Part shown: positions 1 to 11,294 of the stretch, piece after piece
How the letters are laid out: each line of letters begins with the position of its first letter
How positions within the stretch are numbered: the stretch's first letter is position 1
From: Gracilaria domingensis
Taxonomy: Eukaryota > Rhodophyta > Florideophyceae > Gracilariales > Gracilariaceae
Direction: 5' to 3'
Length of the DNA: 64,000 nt
NCBI GenBank assembly: GCA_022539475.1
Contig: VCMS01000053.1
Span: forward strand, 1-64,000
The notes under the pieces: generated by a model
What the model was told of the DNA's origin: nothing
What the model saw: only the letters and a program-made list of their open reading frames with translations
Databases searched by the model: none
Position numbers and translations under genes: made by a program

Positions 1-2734
1 CGCCTAGGATCGCTCTTACCGACCACACCGTACACTCCATGTTAGTCCTCGCGCCTCGAGCGCTTCTCCAAGATTCGTCTTCCCGCACTTCTCGTGCCAC
101 GGTTGCGGGCCCCGTGCGCATTCCTCCGACTGGACCAACGTCGGCTCCTTCCGGTCCCGCTGCACGAACAAACGCGCCTCTAGCTGCAACCTCGGCCTCA
201 GGTTTGTTCGGCTCGTGCGAGACCGTCCTGGTGACATCATCTCTGACGCCGAGGGCATACCACCATGAGCCACACATAGTTTGTGCGCGCGGGGCGCCGC
301 ACGCGAGCTCGCCTTCCACTCCGGCAACGCAGACAACGTCCGTGCATCCCCGCATGGGCTGCAGGGGGCTGTGCGAGCAGGGGCTCGAACTCTGAATCAT
401 CCGGCGAGCTCAGTTAGAAGCTGCCGATGTGGAGTTGTGGCTCAAGAACAAGATCAGCACCGGACTTTCAGAAAGCGCAGCCGTGCGAGATTAAATATAA
501 AGCATCATGCCACCCCAGACCGGTTACGGAACTCGCAGTGTTCCCTATGCCAATGACAGCGGTTACAAGCTGCCATGTGCGCCCTGCTCTCGCGAATCGG
601 AGGTGTGCAGCGGCGCTATGACAGGCTTTTCGGAGGCGTTTCTCTCGTTCGGGTCGTGATCAACACGCACTTGTTTCTCGATTCCCACGGAGGACATTTG
701 TGGTCGCCAAGGCACAAAAGGTTCGTACCCGTTCTTTCTAATGTTGGCTTGGCATCTTTTGCACCGATATCATGGGGCTGACATTGCTTGTTCTTTTTCT
801 TTATTGTCGTTGTTTTGAACAGTGGATGTGAAGAGCCGAATGTGGCATAGTGCAGAAGTTGAGATTGGGGGCAAAGATGGCACGAGGCGCATCTTGTCGT
901 TCAAATCACCGAGATGTAGGGAGGCGTTGGCGAGGCTTTCGTGTCTTTAAAGTGCAGGGAACCCTGGTTTTTGTTGAGGATTGTGCTTTCTGCATAGAGA
1001 TTTGCAAAATCGCACAAGAAGTTCACAACATGGATATGTATATGGTCTTTGTCAGGGACGTTGTCAACGCATTGCTTCTTACTCTTGTCGCGATCTTGAC
1101 CATCCGGGTCCTAGGCGGTCAGAGTGGAGACAGAATCAGGTACATCTTCGTGTATCTCTCTAGTGGTGTCATTCATCGCCCCTTGCAGGATGCTTTTGGT
1201 CCACTAGTTCATTCTCCCCATTGTCTGCGCCTTCGGGGCTGTTCGTGTTGGCAGTGAATAGAGTTGAGCCGACGCCTGCTCATTCATTCATTCGTTAAAC
1301 TAGCAGTGGAAATTCTCGTTGAAACGGGCTTGCTGCTTGCGGAAACGATAACTCTTCTGTCACAAAGGTCACTGGAGCGAGGTTTGTTTGTTCTGGCGAA
1401 CAGTGGCGGGAGTTTGTAAGAAAAGTCTCTCTCTTTATCTCTCTTTTACGGGTGCAGCAGTTCAGTTACTGTTTTGGCAAAGTGTTTCAGCATGAAGAGA
1501 CACTCTCACCAAGGAAACCAGGGCACACGATTTGATAGAAGAGCGTGAAACAACCTTCAGAAGAGATTCATCAAAGTGATCTCAGTCACTGATGACTCTT
1601 AGACGAGGAACGTAGCAACATGTACGTAGGTATCAACGGACGTCCTGGTGACGTGCTATGAGACGTTGTGAGTGGTGAAGGGACTTATGACTACCGGAGT
1701 TCAACGGTGCGTGAAGAGGGCACACGGGGTTTTCGGGCTGCTACTTCGCGTAATACGATTCCCGTTGGAATGCGTTCCTTGCGTTATGATTATACAGCAG
1801 TTCTCGAGACCATTTTGGCAAGGATGTGCTGGTTCGGATTTTTCTTCATTATGGACATTCAGTGCTTGTAGGTGCCAGGGAAAACTACGTGACACTCATG
1901 ACGAATTCGGAGGTGATCTAGTTTTCTTCGCCCGGTGGCTGTACAGATCGCTGAAGCTACCAACGTCCCGCTGCTAAGGAGCGTCGCTCACAAAGTGGTT
2001 TTCATTCCATGGTAGTGGGAATGTGAGGGAAATCTGAGGATAGAGCAGGAGACGACCTAGACGGCAGTATAGGGCCTCAGGGAAGGTATCTTATGTAGAG
2101 CTCAAACGGGAGTGACGTGAAAACAGATTACTAGCTGTAAGCACGGGAGTGAGCATGGCAACGGAACAATCGCGCATGCTTCGTTAGCGCCGAATGGAGA
2201 TGTAATGCTCGCATCGCATGACAAGTTCCGTGCCGCTGAGGCGCTAGTATCAGACGCATGTCACCCGGGCCGTGTGACCCGGCGGTGCTTCACAGCGCGC
2301 GCCTCACGCCGTTGGCCAAACGCTGTTCAACGCGCGCGCTCGCGCGGCTCTCGCGCGACATGAGCTGCCGCGGGACCGTCCGCGTCGCTTGCGCGTCGTT
2401 ACGCGTGGTGCGCAGCTCTCGTTCGCTATGGCCTCTCGTCGTGCTCGACGCCGAAACCTTTTCAGCAAAGCAACTTCTGGCGTTGACCACGGATTCCGCA
2501 ATTGGCTATGCTGTGACACAAGCAAGAACCATGCGGTTTGTGTAACTTCTTGAGCTGATGGGCAACCATAGGGCGGCCGACGAGGTGCTTTCGTCGCTGC
2601 GCAAAATCGCAGTGTACATTCGCGGGCTGTGGGTATCCACAAAGTGCAGTAAAGATGTTGGAAAAAAAACGCCACGGACCGCCATGATACTTGTCGAACA
2701 CTGATTTAGGACTTGTTTCGGAACGAACCATGTA
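1..2734. other. No recognisable gene
   Basis: I read both strands and found only short open frames (at most 135 codons) with no recognisable motif. The stretch 2280-2420 is rich in CG dinucleotides, but no frame there resembles a known family. No LTR, inverted terminal repeat or RNA gene is evident. It may hold a regulatory region or an exon-poor part of a gene whose exons lie to the left of the window. Confidence 0.5.
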
Positions 2735-2980
2735 GTGAAAACATGTGATGCAGTGCAGGCATTGGGCGAACCGCTGCTAATTTCGTTTGTCATCGTGCAG
2801 TGTGTGTTGCAAGAAGTCGGGGAGAGACAAAAGGTGGTTGGATGGAAGATGAGACTACTTCGAGACGAAGTGTTTGCGATGCAGCATGACGCGATCTGCA
2901 AAGTACTTGATGAAGAGCGGGAGCGGGCGATTGAGAATGCTAGAGAGAAGTTGATGAAATCGATAAGGAGAAGGAGGTAG
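2735..2980 (+). CDS. Small hypothetical ORF, 81 aa, coiled-coil-like C terminus
   Basis: I do not recognise this ORF. Its C-terminal 40 residues are strongly charged and heptad-like (motifs VLDEERERAIENA and KLMKSIRRRR), unlike the surrounding noise. It ends at 2980, next to the stop codon of the Rad9-like gene that runs toward it on the minus strand (2981), so the two would be convergent with no spacer. The N-terminal half is less convincing and the annotated start may be a non-ATG codon. It could equally be a chance frame. Confidence 0.2.
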   Translation: MKTCDAVQALGEPLLISFVIVQCVLQEVGERQKVVGWKMRLLRDEVFAMQHDAICKVLDEERERAIENAREKLMKSIRRRR

Positions 2981-4130
2981 CTACGGCGGAAGAGTTGCGT
3001 CCACATATTCGTCTTCGTTATCCTCTTGATGGGCAAGGCTGTCACTGAGGGCGGGATAATTGGCGAAAAGCTCGCTTTGGTCTGGAAGGGGTGCGGGAGC
3101 GGATCGGTTGTGCGTTTCCATGTAGGCGTTTTGATTTGGTTGTGATTGTGCGGCGGACACGTAGGCAGAGGACGGAGATTGGTGTGCGGTGGTGTGCCTA
3201 GAGTGAGAAGACGACTGCTGCAGCGAATGGGACTTGATGGGCTGGCGAATTGTTGTGGTGATTTGATCGCTGTGCGAAGGCGGCACGGCTAGCTGTGTGA
3301 ACTCATTCATGGCAGGCCAGCTGAGTGGCAGCGCAACGCGATTGCAGAGGGTTGGCGGATTGCTCCTGTCTGGTGGCAAACACGAAACGGGTGTGGAAGA
3401 GAGTTTGATCGTCAAGGTTACAGCTGTCGAAGGTGAGCGGCAGCAGGTCGCCTGGTTGCGTGAAGGCGATGGTGATGGGGGCGTGGAATGGATCGCAAAA
3501 ATCGAGCGCCGTGCGCAGAGAACGGCAGGGGATGGTGAGCGCCGGCTGGTGCGACGGGAAGTTGTACTGCTCGAGCTCGGCAAACGAGACGGTCATCTCG
3601 GTGCGCAGAATGACGTGCGAGGGGTCGTCGTCGACGAAGGAGGTGAGCTTGAGCGCATCGGTCGTAAGCACCAGCGTAATCTCGTCCAGCTTGACGTGAA
3701 AGTTGACGAGAAGGTCGAGGAAGAGGCTCGAACTGCACCGTAAACTGTAGCTGGGGTGCTGCGGCGACACGGTGCTGACGCGGTCGTAGACGAGCAGCAG
3801 GCAGACTTCTTGCACACGCCGGAGCGCACGCGCAAGACGAAATGGAGCGAGTCGGCGGCGGAGCGGGATGCGCAGCGACGCTACGGACGCAGGCGAGCGC
3901 AGCGGCGGCAGCAGCGCCCGCCGGCGGCGCGGCCGGCGGCAGGCGGCGATGCGAGAAGAAAGCGGGCTCAGCTGGAAGGACGCGAACGCGGTCTGCGACG
4001 CGTTGAGCAGGCGCAGCCCGAGCGCCGACACAGTCGGCGTCAGCTGCGCAAACTCGCCCAGCTTGGCGGCGGCGTGGAAGATGCGTGCCAGCGCGCGCAC
4101 GCACGCCGCGTCCGAGGCGTGCAGATCCAT
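2981..4130 (-). CDS. RAD9: Rad9-like subunit of the 9-1-1 checkpoint clamp, with one frame change
   Basis: Rad9 forms a PCNA-like ring with Hus1 and Rad1 that is loaded at DNA damage and activates checkpoint kinases in the nucleus. From the ATG at 4130 the frame gives the hallmarks of the Rad9 N-terminal PCNA fold: residues about 8-50 fit the family pattern (ARIFHAAAKLGEFAQL, then LRLLNASQTAFASFQLSPL), and about 210-260 fit the second fold, with a segment ending DDQTLFHTRFVFAT that corresponds to the family's 'LLDGHFVLAT'. The frame stops at 3303, but another minus frame continues to 2981 with a Ser/Gln-rich tail ending in an acidic stretch and DATLPP, like the disordered C terminus of Rad9 proteins. 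The switch between about 3420 and 3303 is either a short intron or a one-base frameshift. An upstream in-frame ATG at 4247 adds 39 basic residues that are not family-like, so 4130 is preferred. Confidence 0.72.
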
Positions 4131-4309
4131 GCGCTGCCCGCCGGTGCGCTGACGCGCGGACGCGCGCGCGTTACGCTTTGTGCTTGGCGCTAAAGCGAGA
4201 GGCGGCCTTACAGCCGGCGCAGCTGTCAGCCGCGCGCCGCGCCGCAAAGTTACGGCGCAAAGAGCGGCGCGCGCGCGCGGCAGCGATCCGCGCGCGCGGC
4301 AGCAGCACC
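4131..4309. promoter_or_regulatory. Divergent promoter between RAD9-like and RAV1-like genes
   Basis: Only 179 bp separate the two divergent start codons (4130 minus, 4310 plus). The segment is very GC-rich with runs of alternating CG (for example 4151-4165 and 4265-4300) and has no obvious TATA box, which suits a CpG-rich bidirectional promoter. This is inferred from layout and composition alone. Confidence 0.4.
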
Positions 4310-7300
4310 ATGGCGCCAGCGCAGCGGCCGCCGCCCTACCCGTCGCAGCTGAGCGCCGCGGCGCACAGCGAGCACGCGGACGACGAGCGCTTCGCCGCCG
4401 CGCTGCGCCCGCCGCCGCGCGGCCTCTCCGTCGCGCACCACCTGCCGCCAGCCGTCACGTCGCACTCGGGTTGCCTGGACGCGCTGCTGTTCCGCGGCGT
4501 GCTGCTCGTCGCGTACGCCCCAGCCGACGAGGTTGTCGTCGCGCGCGGGCTCCGATCTGCACGCGCTGCGCCGCCTGCGCGCCGCGCCGCGCCTGCGCAC
4601 TGCGCCGCGCGTCGTCAGCGCGCTCTCGTTTCGCGCGCACGACGCCGCGCTGGCCGTGGCGTTTGGCGACTGCGTCGTCGTGTACGACGGCTGGTCGCCC
4701 TCGGCGCGCGAGCTGCGCTTTGTGTACGACTGCCACCGCCCGGAGGTGACCATCGCGCCCGAGCAGTTGCCGGCGCCCGTCACCGACTCCATCGTGTCGC
4801 TGTCGTGGAGCGCCGCGGGCGATATGCTGTGCGCCGTCGCCGACTCCATCTTGGTGTGGAAGCTCGCCTTTGAGTATCGCCCCGTGCGCTACACCGCCCA
4901 CGTCAACGTCCCGCGCGAGCGCATCCCCACGCTGCCGCTCGCGCTCGCCGCCATGTCGCCCGACGCCTCCTACATCGCCGTCTCCTGCCTCTACGCGCGC
5001 ATCTCGTACGTGTTTGCCATCGCCCCCAGCCTCTCGCACGCGCCGTGCGCCGAGATTGTGCACGGCCGCTCGGGCATCTCCAACCCCGACTGGAAGAAGC
5101 ACGGCGGCGGCAACCAGGCGCTCATGACCCCCGACCGAGACGGCACCATCCGCATTTGGGTGCGCGCCTCCACGCGCAACAAACCGTACAACGAGCGCGA
5201 AACGCTGTCCGTCGGCCCCGAGTCGTGGATCGAGGAGATTGCGCGCAGCCCGCACGTAGAGCGAACCCCGCCCGCGGGCGCCGCCTTTCTGTCGTGGGGC
5301 GGCGGCGGCGGCGTGGCCGATTACGAGGGCGATGCAATGGCCACCAATGCTTCGCATCCCTTTCTGGCGGAAGGAACGGCGCCCAAGCCCAGCCGCTGCT
5401 ATCACTGGGTTTTGCGCATCGCGGGCGGTGACGCGCGTGCGTGGAGGGCTCGCGGACTTGATGAACGTCCACGCGCCGACTTTGCATGCCTTGAACCTGC
5501 GAATGGCGACCCTATGAATGGCCTCGAGGCCGAGATCGACTTTGAGGCTCACCCGCCGGATTTCCCGTTGCGTGATGTTGCTGTGGCGGCTATGAAATCG
5601 GTGGCGCCCATTCCTCTTACCACCTCCTCCAAGCAGAAGATTGGCTTGGTCAAGTCGTATGCCATTTCGAACGGGGAGCGCCGCTTGCGTAGTTCGGAAC
5701 CGCCGGAACCGCCCAACCTAGTCGACATCTTCGTCCTGGCCGTCCGGCAGGGCATTCCCTTTCTCGTGCTCTACGATATCTGCCCTACATCTGATATGCC
5801 GGCCGTTTGCCGTGCCCGAGTTGGAGTTGGGCATACGTCGACAGTGGTGGACATCGTCGCCACGGAGCCGTGCTCGTCAACCATGCTGAGCAGCAATGGG
5901 TGGCTTGCGAGTCGCGGTCGCAGCGGCGACGTGTTGATATGGCGCACAAATGTGTCTTCTGGCGCATGGGAGTCACTGACATCCATTGCGGCGCTTCCAG
6001 GACCTCATACAGCCGTCGCTTTCTGTCCTATCAAGTTCACGTCGCGCAACCGATGGAGATGGGCGTCTTTACGTGCGATGCAGCTCATGGGTCTCTTCGC
6101 TTGTTTCAGTTTGTCAATTTCGTGAGCAAGACCGATTTCACCTCCGGCAGGACGCCCAGTACGGAAAACAGATCGCAGTGTGTCGCGCTAGAACGCGCGG
6201 TGTTGTAGAGTCCGTGTCGCATTTGATATCTGTCCCAATGCCGATGGGTAAAGGTGACTTGGGGATTGCAGCCAAGTGCGCTGTTCTCAGGGTTCGGGAA
6301 GATGGCCGCCTCTGTTTGTGGCGTGCTGTTCGACGGCATCGAAGGGAGGTCAAACTTGAATCTTGCATAGTCCGTGTTAGCGGCAGCAGGCACGATTGCG
6401 TAACTTGTATTAGTACGGGGGAACTAACAAACATTGACCATCATATTTTCGTGACTGGTGGAGAGGACGGCAGCCTTTTCATTTACATCACGGTGAATCT
6501 GAGATTGCAACCTCTTATGGTTTTGCAGATGAAGACAGCGACGAAGAGGAAGCGGACGAAAGCGTGATCTGGTTGCGGCAACTTGCGCATCTTCAACCGC
6601 CCTCGGCTCTGGGTGCCGTCAAGGAAGTCGAAGTTCTGTACGGGGGCTCTCGCATCATGAGCTTGCACAAGTCTGGAATAGCTGTTGTGTGGTCCCGCGA
6701 CTCGTTGGAGGCTGTAACATGGCATGTCGAATACCAAGCGACCCTGACAGGGGAAAAAGAGGACGAGCCATATCGGCAGGGCCTCACTTCCTCCATTGGG
6801 TTTGATCAAGACACTAATTTCTCACTGAATACTTCGAGAGGAGACGGATCTTTTCAGCGATACCGGCGCAAACTCGGCTCTCCCTGGGAATGCCTACAGG
6901 CAGATGAAGTTTCTCTGGGCCATTTGGGTTCTCAAAAGTTCTCGTTGAAACAAATTGGTAAGGGCGTTTATGTGGCTTCCTCAGGGAGAGGTCTTTGTGA
7001 TTTAGGTGTCTCCAAGCACGATACTTATTCAGCTAACTATACCTCAAATGCTGCGGGATACAGTCCTGCGAAGGGTCTGATTGCTCAACTACTAACCGGA
7101 GGTCGGGCGTGGCAACTTGTGTCCTCTCTAGAAGACCTTCATGAGTTTGTTTGGAGCATGCTTTTGCGAAATGCGTCGGAAAGGTCGTACGGGGCAGGGC
7201 GTAGCCTCGTCGCCCCACCTCCATCCTTATCTACACTAACTTCTGATCGCGAAAGTGCGCCTGCAACAGAGGACATTGCAATGAATGGGAACAGTTTCTC

Positions 7301-8971
7301 CGCGAATCCGTTTGGTATTCAGAGCTCGCAGAATTTGTTCGCCAGATTAATGGAGAAGTCAGAAGCTCAGTTTGCGAGAGAGTTTCAATCTGATGAAAAC
7401 GTTGACCTTGCTGAAGATGAGCACGGCGTGCCAGATTTGTCAAAGCTTGCATCGAGACTTCGAGTGGTGATTTTAGCTGGCTTGTCTCGCTCGGAGCAGA
7501 GCGTTTTGGCGGCTATTGCGACAGCGATAACATCAGTGCGGACTATGCTAAGTTCCTAGGATGTTCTTGGCGCAAGGATTGCTGTTTTGGCATCTTGTTA
7601 CAGAGAGCTTTCAAGGGGCACTTCTTTGCAACTTTCAATTGTGTCAAATGCAGTACATTCGTCGTCATCTGACGCAATTCTGGATTTCTTTCTTCCTCAA
7701 AGTACTGCTGCTCAACCTTTTTCGAGGGAAAGGGCAAGGTTGTGGGACAGTGCAAAGGCTTTGGGCGGGGGGTTGGTGAGTGAGCACGGTATCCGGTTGT
7801 AAACGGTTAGCGGAGCGCATTGCAAGAACTGATTTTAACTCTACCCGCAATCCTGACGGCGCCGCCTTGTGGTGCACCGTTACGGGCCGAAGAAGGACTC
7901 TATCTGCTCTATACAGGGCTCAAAAGAACTCTCGTATGGCTCCGTTCTTATCCCGTCACTTGCGCGGAAGAGAACGAACCAGCTGCTAGGAAGAACGTCT
8001 TTGTTTTGCTGTCGAAACATCGAATGGAAATTGCTGCTGCATTTTTCTTTCTCGTTTCGCAGGTACAAAGCGCACTCAACCTTTTCAGGTCACGAATGAA
8101 AGACAATCAATTGGCGGTATTTCTCGCTTGCATGATTCAGGACCGGGAACACCTGCAGAACACGGTTCAAAGCATTTTCTCTGGGGCGCAGAAAAATGGA
8201 GATGATCATGAAAAGAGTTTAGCTCAGTGGTTTAGTGGCCAGCACGGAGCAGCGCTGAAAAGTGCGAACCAAGCCAAGTACGTACCGATAGGAAAGGAGT
8301 TTTCAGATGTGGACAGAGTGCTTTCTGGCTCAGTTCCTGCTGTTGATCACGCAATGGCTCACGCAAATGCGCTCTGCAGTCGGCCTCCAATAAGAGGAAC
8401 ATCGACTGCGAAGTTGTTGTTGCGGGAATGTCGTTGCAAGGCGGTTCGTACATTGCTCGGAAACGGAAGTCAGTTCACGCTCATGGTAAGCTTTGATATC
8501 ATAAGGACCGACGGCGAAGCGCCTGGTCAGAAGGTAGGAAGAGTGTCTTCAAAGCGTCATGTTGGAACAACCCATGGTGCGATGCTGCTAGCAACCGTTG
8601 AAACGCTCTAAACGAGGGCAGTGTCATACGCTGGTGCGGTTAGTTCCGGACCATCGGGAAGCAGTCTTCAGGATCCATTCATATTTGATGTGCAGGACCT
8701 TAAGGACAGTCTTCTGAAGCTTGAAAGAACGGTGAAAGCTGTAGAATGTGCGGTCTTAGAGCCTGTGAAAGAGAATCAGGTGGATTACGCTGTCACTCTA
8801 ATATATGCAGCGCTTGAATTGTTTGATTCCAAGGTGGAGAAAGGCCGGGAACTGAAGAAGACAATAGAGGAATCACGTCGAAACTGCCTCCGCGTTGCCC
8901 TCTCTAGGACACTCTTTCATGTGGACCGTTCATTCAATCTCCTTCCGCCATCACCCAATCCTCTCTATTGA
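4310..8971 (+). pseudogene. RAV1/DmX (rabconnectin-3)-like V-ATPase assembly factor, interrupted frame
   Basis: RAV1/DmX proteins are large WD-repeat scaffolds that promote V-ATPase assembly on endomembranes. The start (ATG 4310, GCACCATGG context) leads into WD-like blades with motifs such as DGTIRIWV, SGDVLIWR and GEDGSLFIYI. The C-terminal Rav1p_C region follows: LSRSEQSVLAAIATAI near 7490, an ELSRGTSLQLSIVSNAVHSSS block near 7610, DFNSTRNPDGAALW near 7840, and RMEIAAAFFFLVSQVQSALN with MKDNQLAVFLA near 8020-8130, matching the DmX pattern of a helical repeat. The coding sequence changes frame at about 4545, 6030, 6490-6515, 7800 and 7960, and has in-frame stops at 7557-7559 (TAG) and 8609-8611 (TAA). 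One change could be a 40-nt intron (7776-7815, GTGAGT...AG, phase 0), but the others lack good splice sites. So either this is a pseudogene or the assembly carries small indels; conservation across the whole length argues that decay, if real, is recent. The listed end is the last plausible coding frame. Confidence 0.78.
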
Positions 8972-9673
8972 AATGGCTTCAAAACTGCTGGGCTGATATA
9001 AGGCGGCTCTGAGCCAAATCGAACAGTCCGAATGTCCCAGAAGCGATTTAGTTCATGGGCTTGTCATGCAATTTCGGGGCGCGGTTTTGTCGCTTCGATT
9101 TGCTTTGGCTTTCTTGAAGGGTGACTGGTCAAACAATTGGGATACCTTTCGGGCTTTTGAAATTTCAAGGCAGCTTCGACTTCCATCCGCTGAGGACTTC
9201 TGAGCGTGATAGAGCTCACTAGCACCTGATTCAGTATCGATTGACGCCATTCGTCATGTCGCAGACCATCCTGCGATCTTGAGCATCCCACGAACTCTGC
9301 GACACATATGCAGAGACCGCAGAACTCCATTGATTTCTATGTTAGAGGACGCTGCTTACGTTTTGTTTTTTTGAACACCACGAGCTGAACCTGATGAACA
9401 AGGTGTAGTACGCGTTGAATTGGCTGCAAGCCGACACAGAGGAGAAGAGGCGGGAGGTGTTACACTTGGAGCCAGAGCAGTGCCACAGCCCCAAGAAGAG
9501 CATGGCGTCAGACACGACGTTGCAGAGCGCTACCGTAGATAAAACGGCATCTCTTCGAGCAGAACGTTCGCCATGAAAATGAAGATGTCTGGGTATCTAT
9601 TCCTTGCTCGGAGACAGGAGTGCAGTTGCCATGTTTATGTTAAGCTTTGACATTAGGTTCTTGAAATGACCTG
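8972..9673. other. Intergenic, no gene seen
   Basis: This is about 700 bp between the RAV1-like gene and the CACTA-like locus. The only open frames are short minus-strand ones (9053-9330) with no motif. I looked here for the left terminal inverted repeat of the transposon to the right, expected to start like the reverse complement of 17455-17466, and did not find it. Confidence 0.45.
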
Positions 9674-10558
9674 TTAAATTTCGTCGTCCGAGACATCGGC
9701 GCCGAAGACATCATGCAATATCTGCTGTGCCTCAGCGCTACGATTTTGCGCAGCACGACAAATCTGTGATATCGAGCTTTTGTTCAGTGCTCCATCTTCA
9801 CGCAGATGGGAATTATTGTTGCCAATGTCCGGTTGACTCAAGGGTTGTTCTGTTATATCGAGTACATTGCAGTCTGATGTAACTCGAGGAACAGGAAGAA
9901 GCAGATGATGGAAAACATGGACAGTCTGCGTTTCCGCGATTATCTCATACAGAAAGTTTGGGCCCTCTGGAGCTCGTTCTCGCCTACATTCTCCATCCGT
10001 GTTGACTGTTGCGTCACTGCAAGTGTTAGAACAAACTGCGCTTGTAGAAATCTTGCCTTTCACTCTTTCATTCTGCGTATGGTTAAAAGCGTCATCTTCC
10101 TCCACAGAGCACTGCACAGATAGCTCTGACGAGCTTTGCGCACTACAAACAGACTGCTCCTCTTCGTTTTCACACTGATTATATGTCTCTTTCTTCATCA
10201 TTTGCGTTCTCTTGGCATACCATTCACGGCGTTTCTTAAGTCGATTTGCTCTTTCCTCTGTGGACTCTGATGCTCGCTGTTTTGCGTATCTCGTGCGTTG
10301 CTTTTTGTTCTCCATGACTCGATTCTGCCCTTTCTCCCGCCACTGCCGTTTTCTTGTTGCTTCAGAGCCAGGGAGCTTTGCAATATTACCCGGACCGACA
10401 GCAAGTTCGTGCTTCTCAATTATCCTCGAACTGTTTTTCATGGTCGAACTGTCCAGCACCAACTTGTTCGTGTGCTTTGGAATTAGTATCTTCCTCATCG
10501 GAAAACTGACCTCGTCGGGAACGGTCCATTCTTTGTATACCTCTTCTGACGAAGACAT
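9674..10558 (-). CDS. Unrecognised 294-aa protein with a basic, highly charged central region
   Basis: No family was recognised. From the ATG at 10558 (MSSSEEVYKEW) the protein has a central, strongly basic and helical stretch (about residues 75-140, with TRYAKQRASESTEERANRLKKRRE) that looks like a DNA- or RNA-binding or bZIP-like basic region. An acidic Ser-rich segment follows, then a C terminus ending FGADVSDDEI. The frame is open further up to 10636, but that extension is encoded by one arm of a perfect inverted repeat (10609-10643), so the later ATG is more likely. It lies head-to-tail 737 bp downstream of the CACTA-type transposase on the same strand and may be a second protein of that transposon. 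It could also be a host gene trapped beside it. Confidence 0.5.
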   Translation of the reverse strand: MSSSEEVYKEWTVPDEVSFPMRKILIPKHTNKLVLDSSTMKNSSRIIEKHELAVGPGNIAKLPGSEATRKRQWREKGQNRVMENKKQRTRYAKQRASESTEERANRLKKRREWYAKRTQMMKKETYNQCENEEEQSVCSAQSSSELSVQCSVEEDDAFNHTQNERVKGKISTSAVCSNTCSDATVNTDGECRRERAPEGPNFLYEIIAETQTVHVFHHLLLPVPRVTSDCNVLDITEQPLSQPDIGNNNSHLREDGALNKSSISQICRAAQNRSAEAQQILHDVFGADVSDDEI

Positions 10559-10608
10559 TTTCACACAGCATGAGAATTCCAACCTGATTCTTCTTGATCT
10601 CCACCAAC

Positions 10609-10643
10609 TTGTAACATGTCCCATCGTGTGGGACATGTTACAA
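10609..10643. repeat. Perfect inverted repeat, 15-bp arms, 5-nt spacer
   Basis: The arms TTGTAACATGTCCCA (10609-10623) and TGGGACATGTTACAA (10629-10643) are exact reverse complements around TCGTG. The repeat sits 51 bp upstream of the probable start (10558) of the minus-strand basic protein. It could be an operator-like binding site, a 5' UTR hairpin, or a footprint of a small transposon. Confidence 0.85.
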
Positions 10644-11294
10644 AACGGAAGCGTTTCTTACGCGTGTCACTTGGAATGTCTGGGTAGCGGGATACTGTAA
10701 TTCTATCAGGAGGAGAACTAATGGGCGCTGCGTGAAGAATGTAATTTCCAGGCACGCAGAAGAGAATTTATTTCGGTCGCTGGAGCTGCGGCAGGTCGAT
10801 CGTGACATCGTCGCTGGGAGCCGCACCACCCCCGGACCCAGTACCTGATTGCACTCGGTTGTTCGCGGCAGTCGCAGCACGCACTTCCTAGAGTCTTTGC
10901 TTCGTGGTGCGTGGCTCTGTTAAGGTTTGGATACCCTCTACCCACCCGCGACTTCTGTTTCTACAGTTTGTTCCAGAAGCCTTGCTTCTTGAACGAGATA
11001 GCATCCTTGGCGCTTATCTTCGCCGCAGTTCGGTATGCGAAGCTGTGAAACGCGGCACTAAGTAACTTGGGCTTAATAACGCCGGAATTTGGCGTGCATT
11101 TACTCTTTCGCTTTCTGAAGACCGGAACAAAACATACTCTAACACCTCGAGCTTCATGATGAAGGCTATTTCGTCGTTTTCGTGGTTAGAATCCACGGCC
11201 CGCACTGCACTACTTGATTCTCACTACTTTTGGATTCCCCGTAACGCGCCTAGCTTCGACATCGATCATTAATTCTGGATTCGTGTCCCCCTCC
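10644..11294. other. Gap between two minus-strand transposon ORFs, no gene seen
   Basis: About 650 bp contains only short open frames on both strands (the longest is 80 codons, minus). None has a recognisable motif. It probably carries the 3' UTR of the transposase and the promoter of the basic protein. Confidence 0.45.

Noticed and set aside
3303-5552. Many long overlapping frames on both strands in the GC-rich 3.3-5.5 kb region.
   Set aside because: GC-rich DNA has few stop codons; most of these frames are low-complexity Arg/Ala/Pro strings and shadows of the RAD9-like and RAV1-like frames.
7776-7815. A 40-nt intron in the RAV1-like gene.
   Set aside because: The donor GTGAGT is good and phases match, but 40 nt is shorter than the two clear introns (73 and 90 nt), and the alternative, a one-base frameshift near 7800, retains more family-like residues. 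Left as an open alternative.
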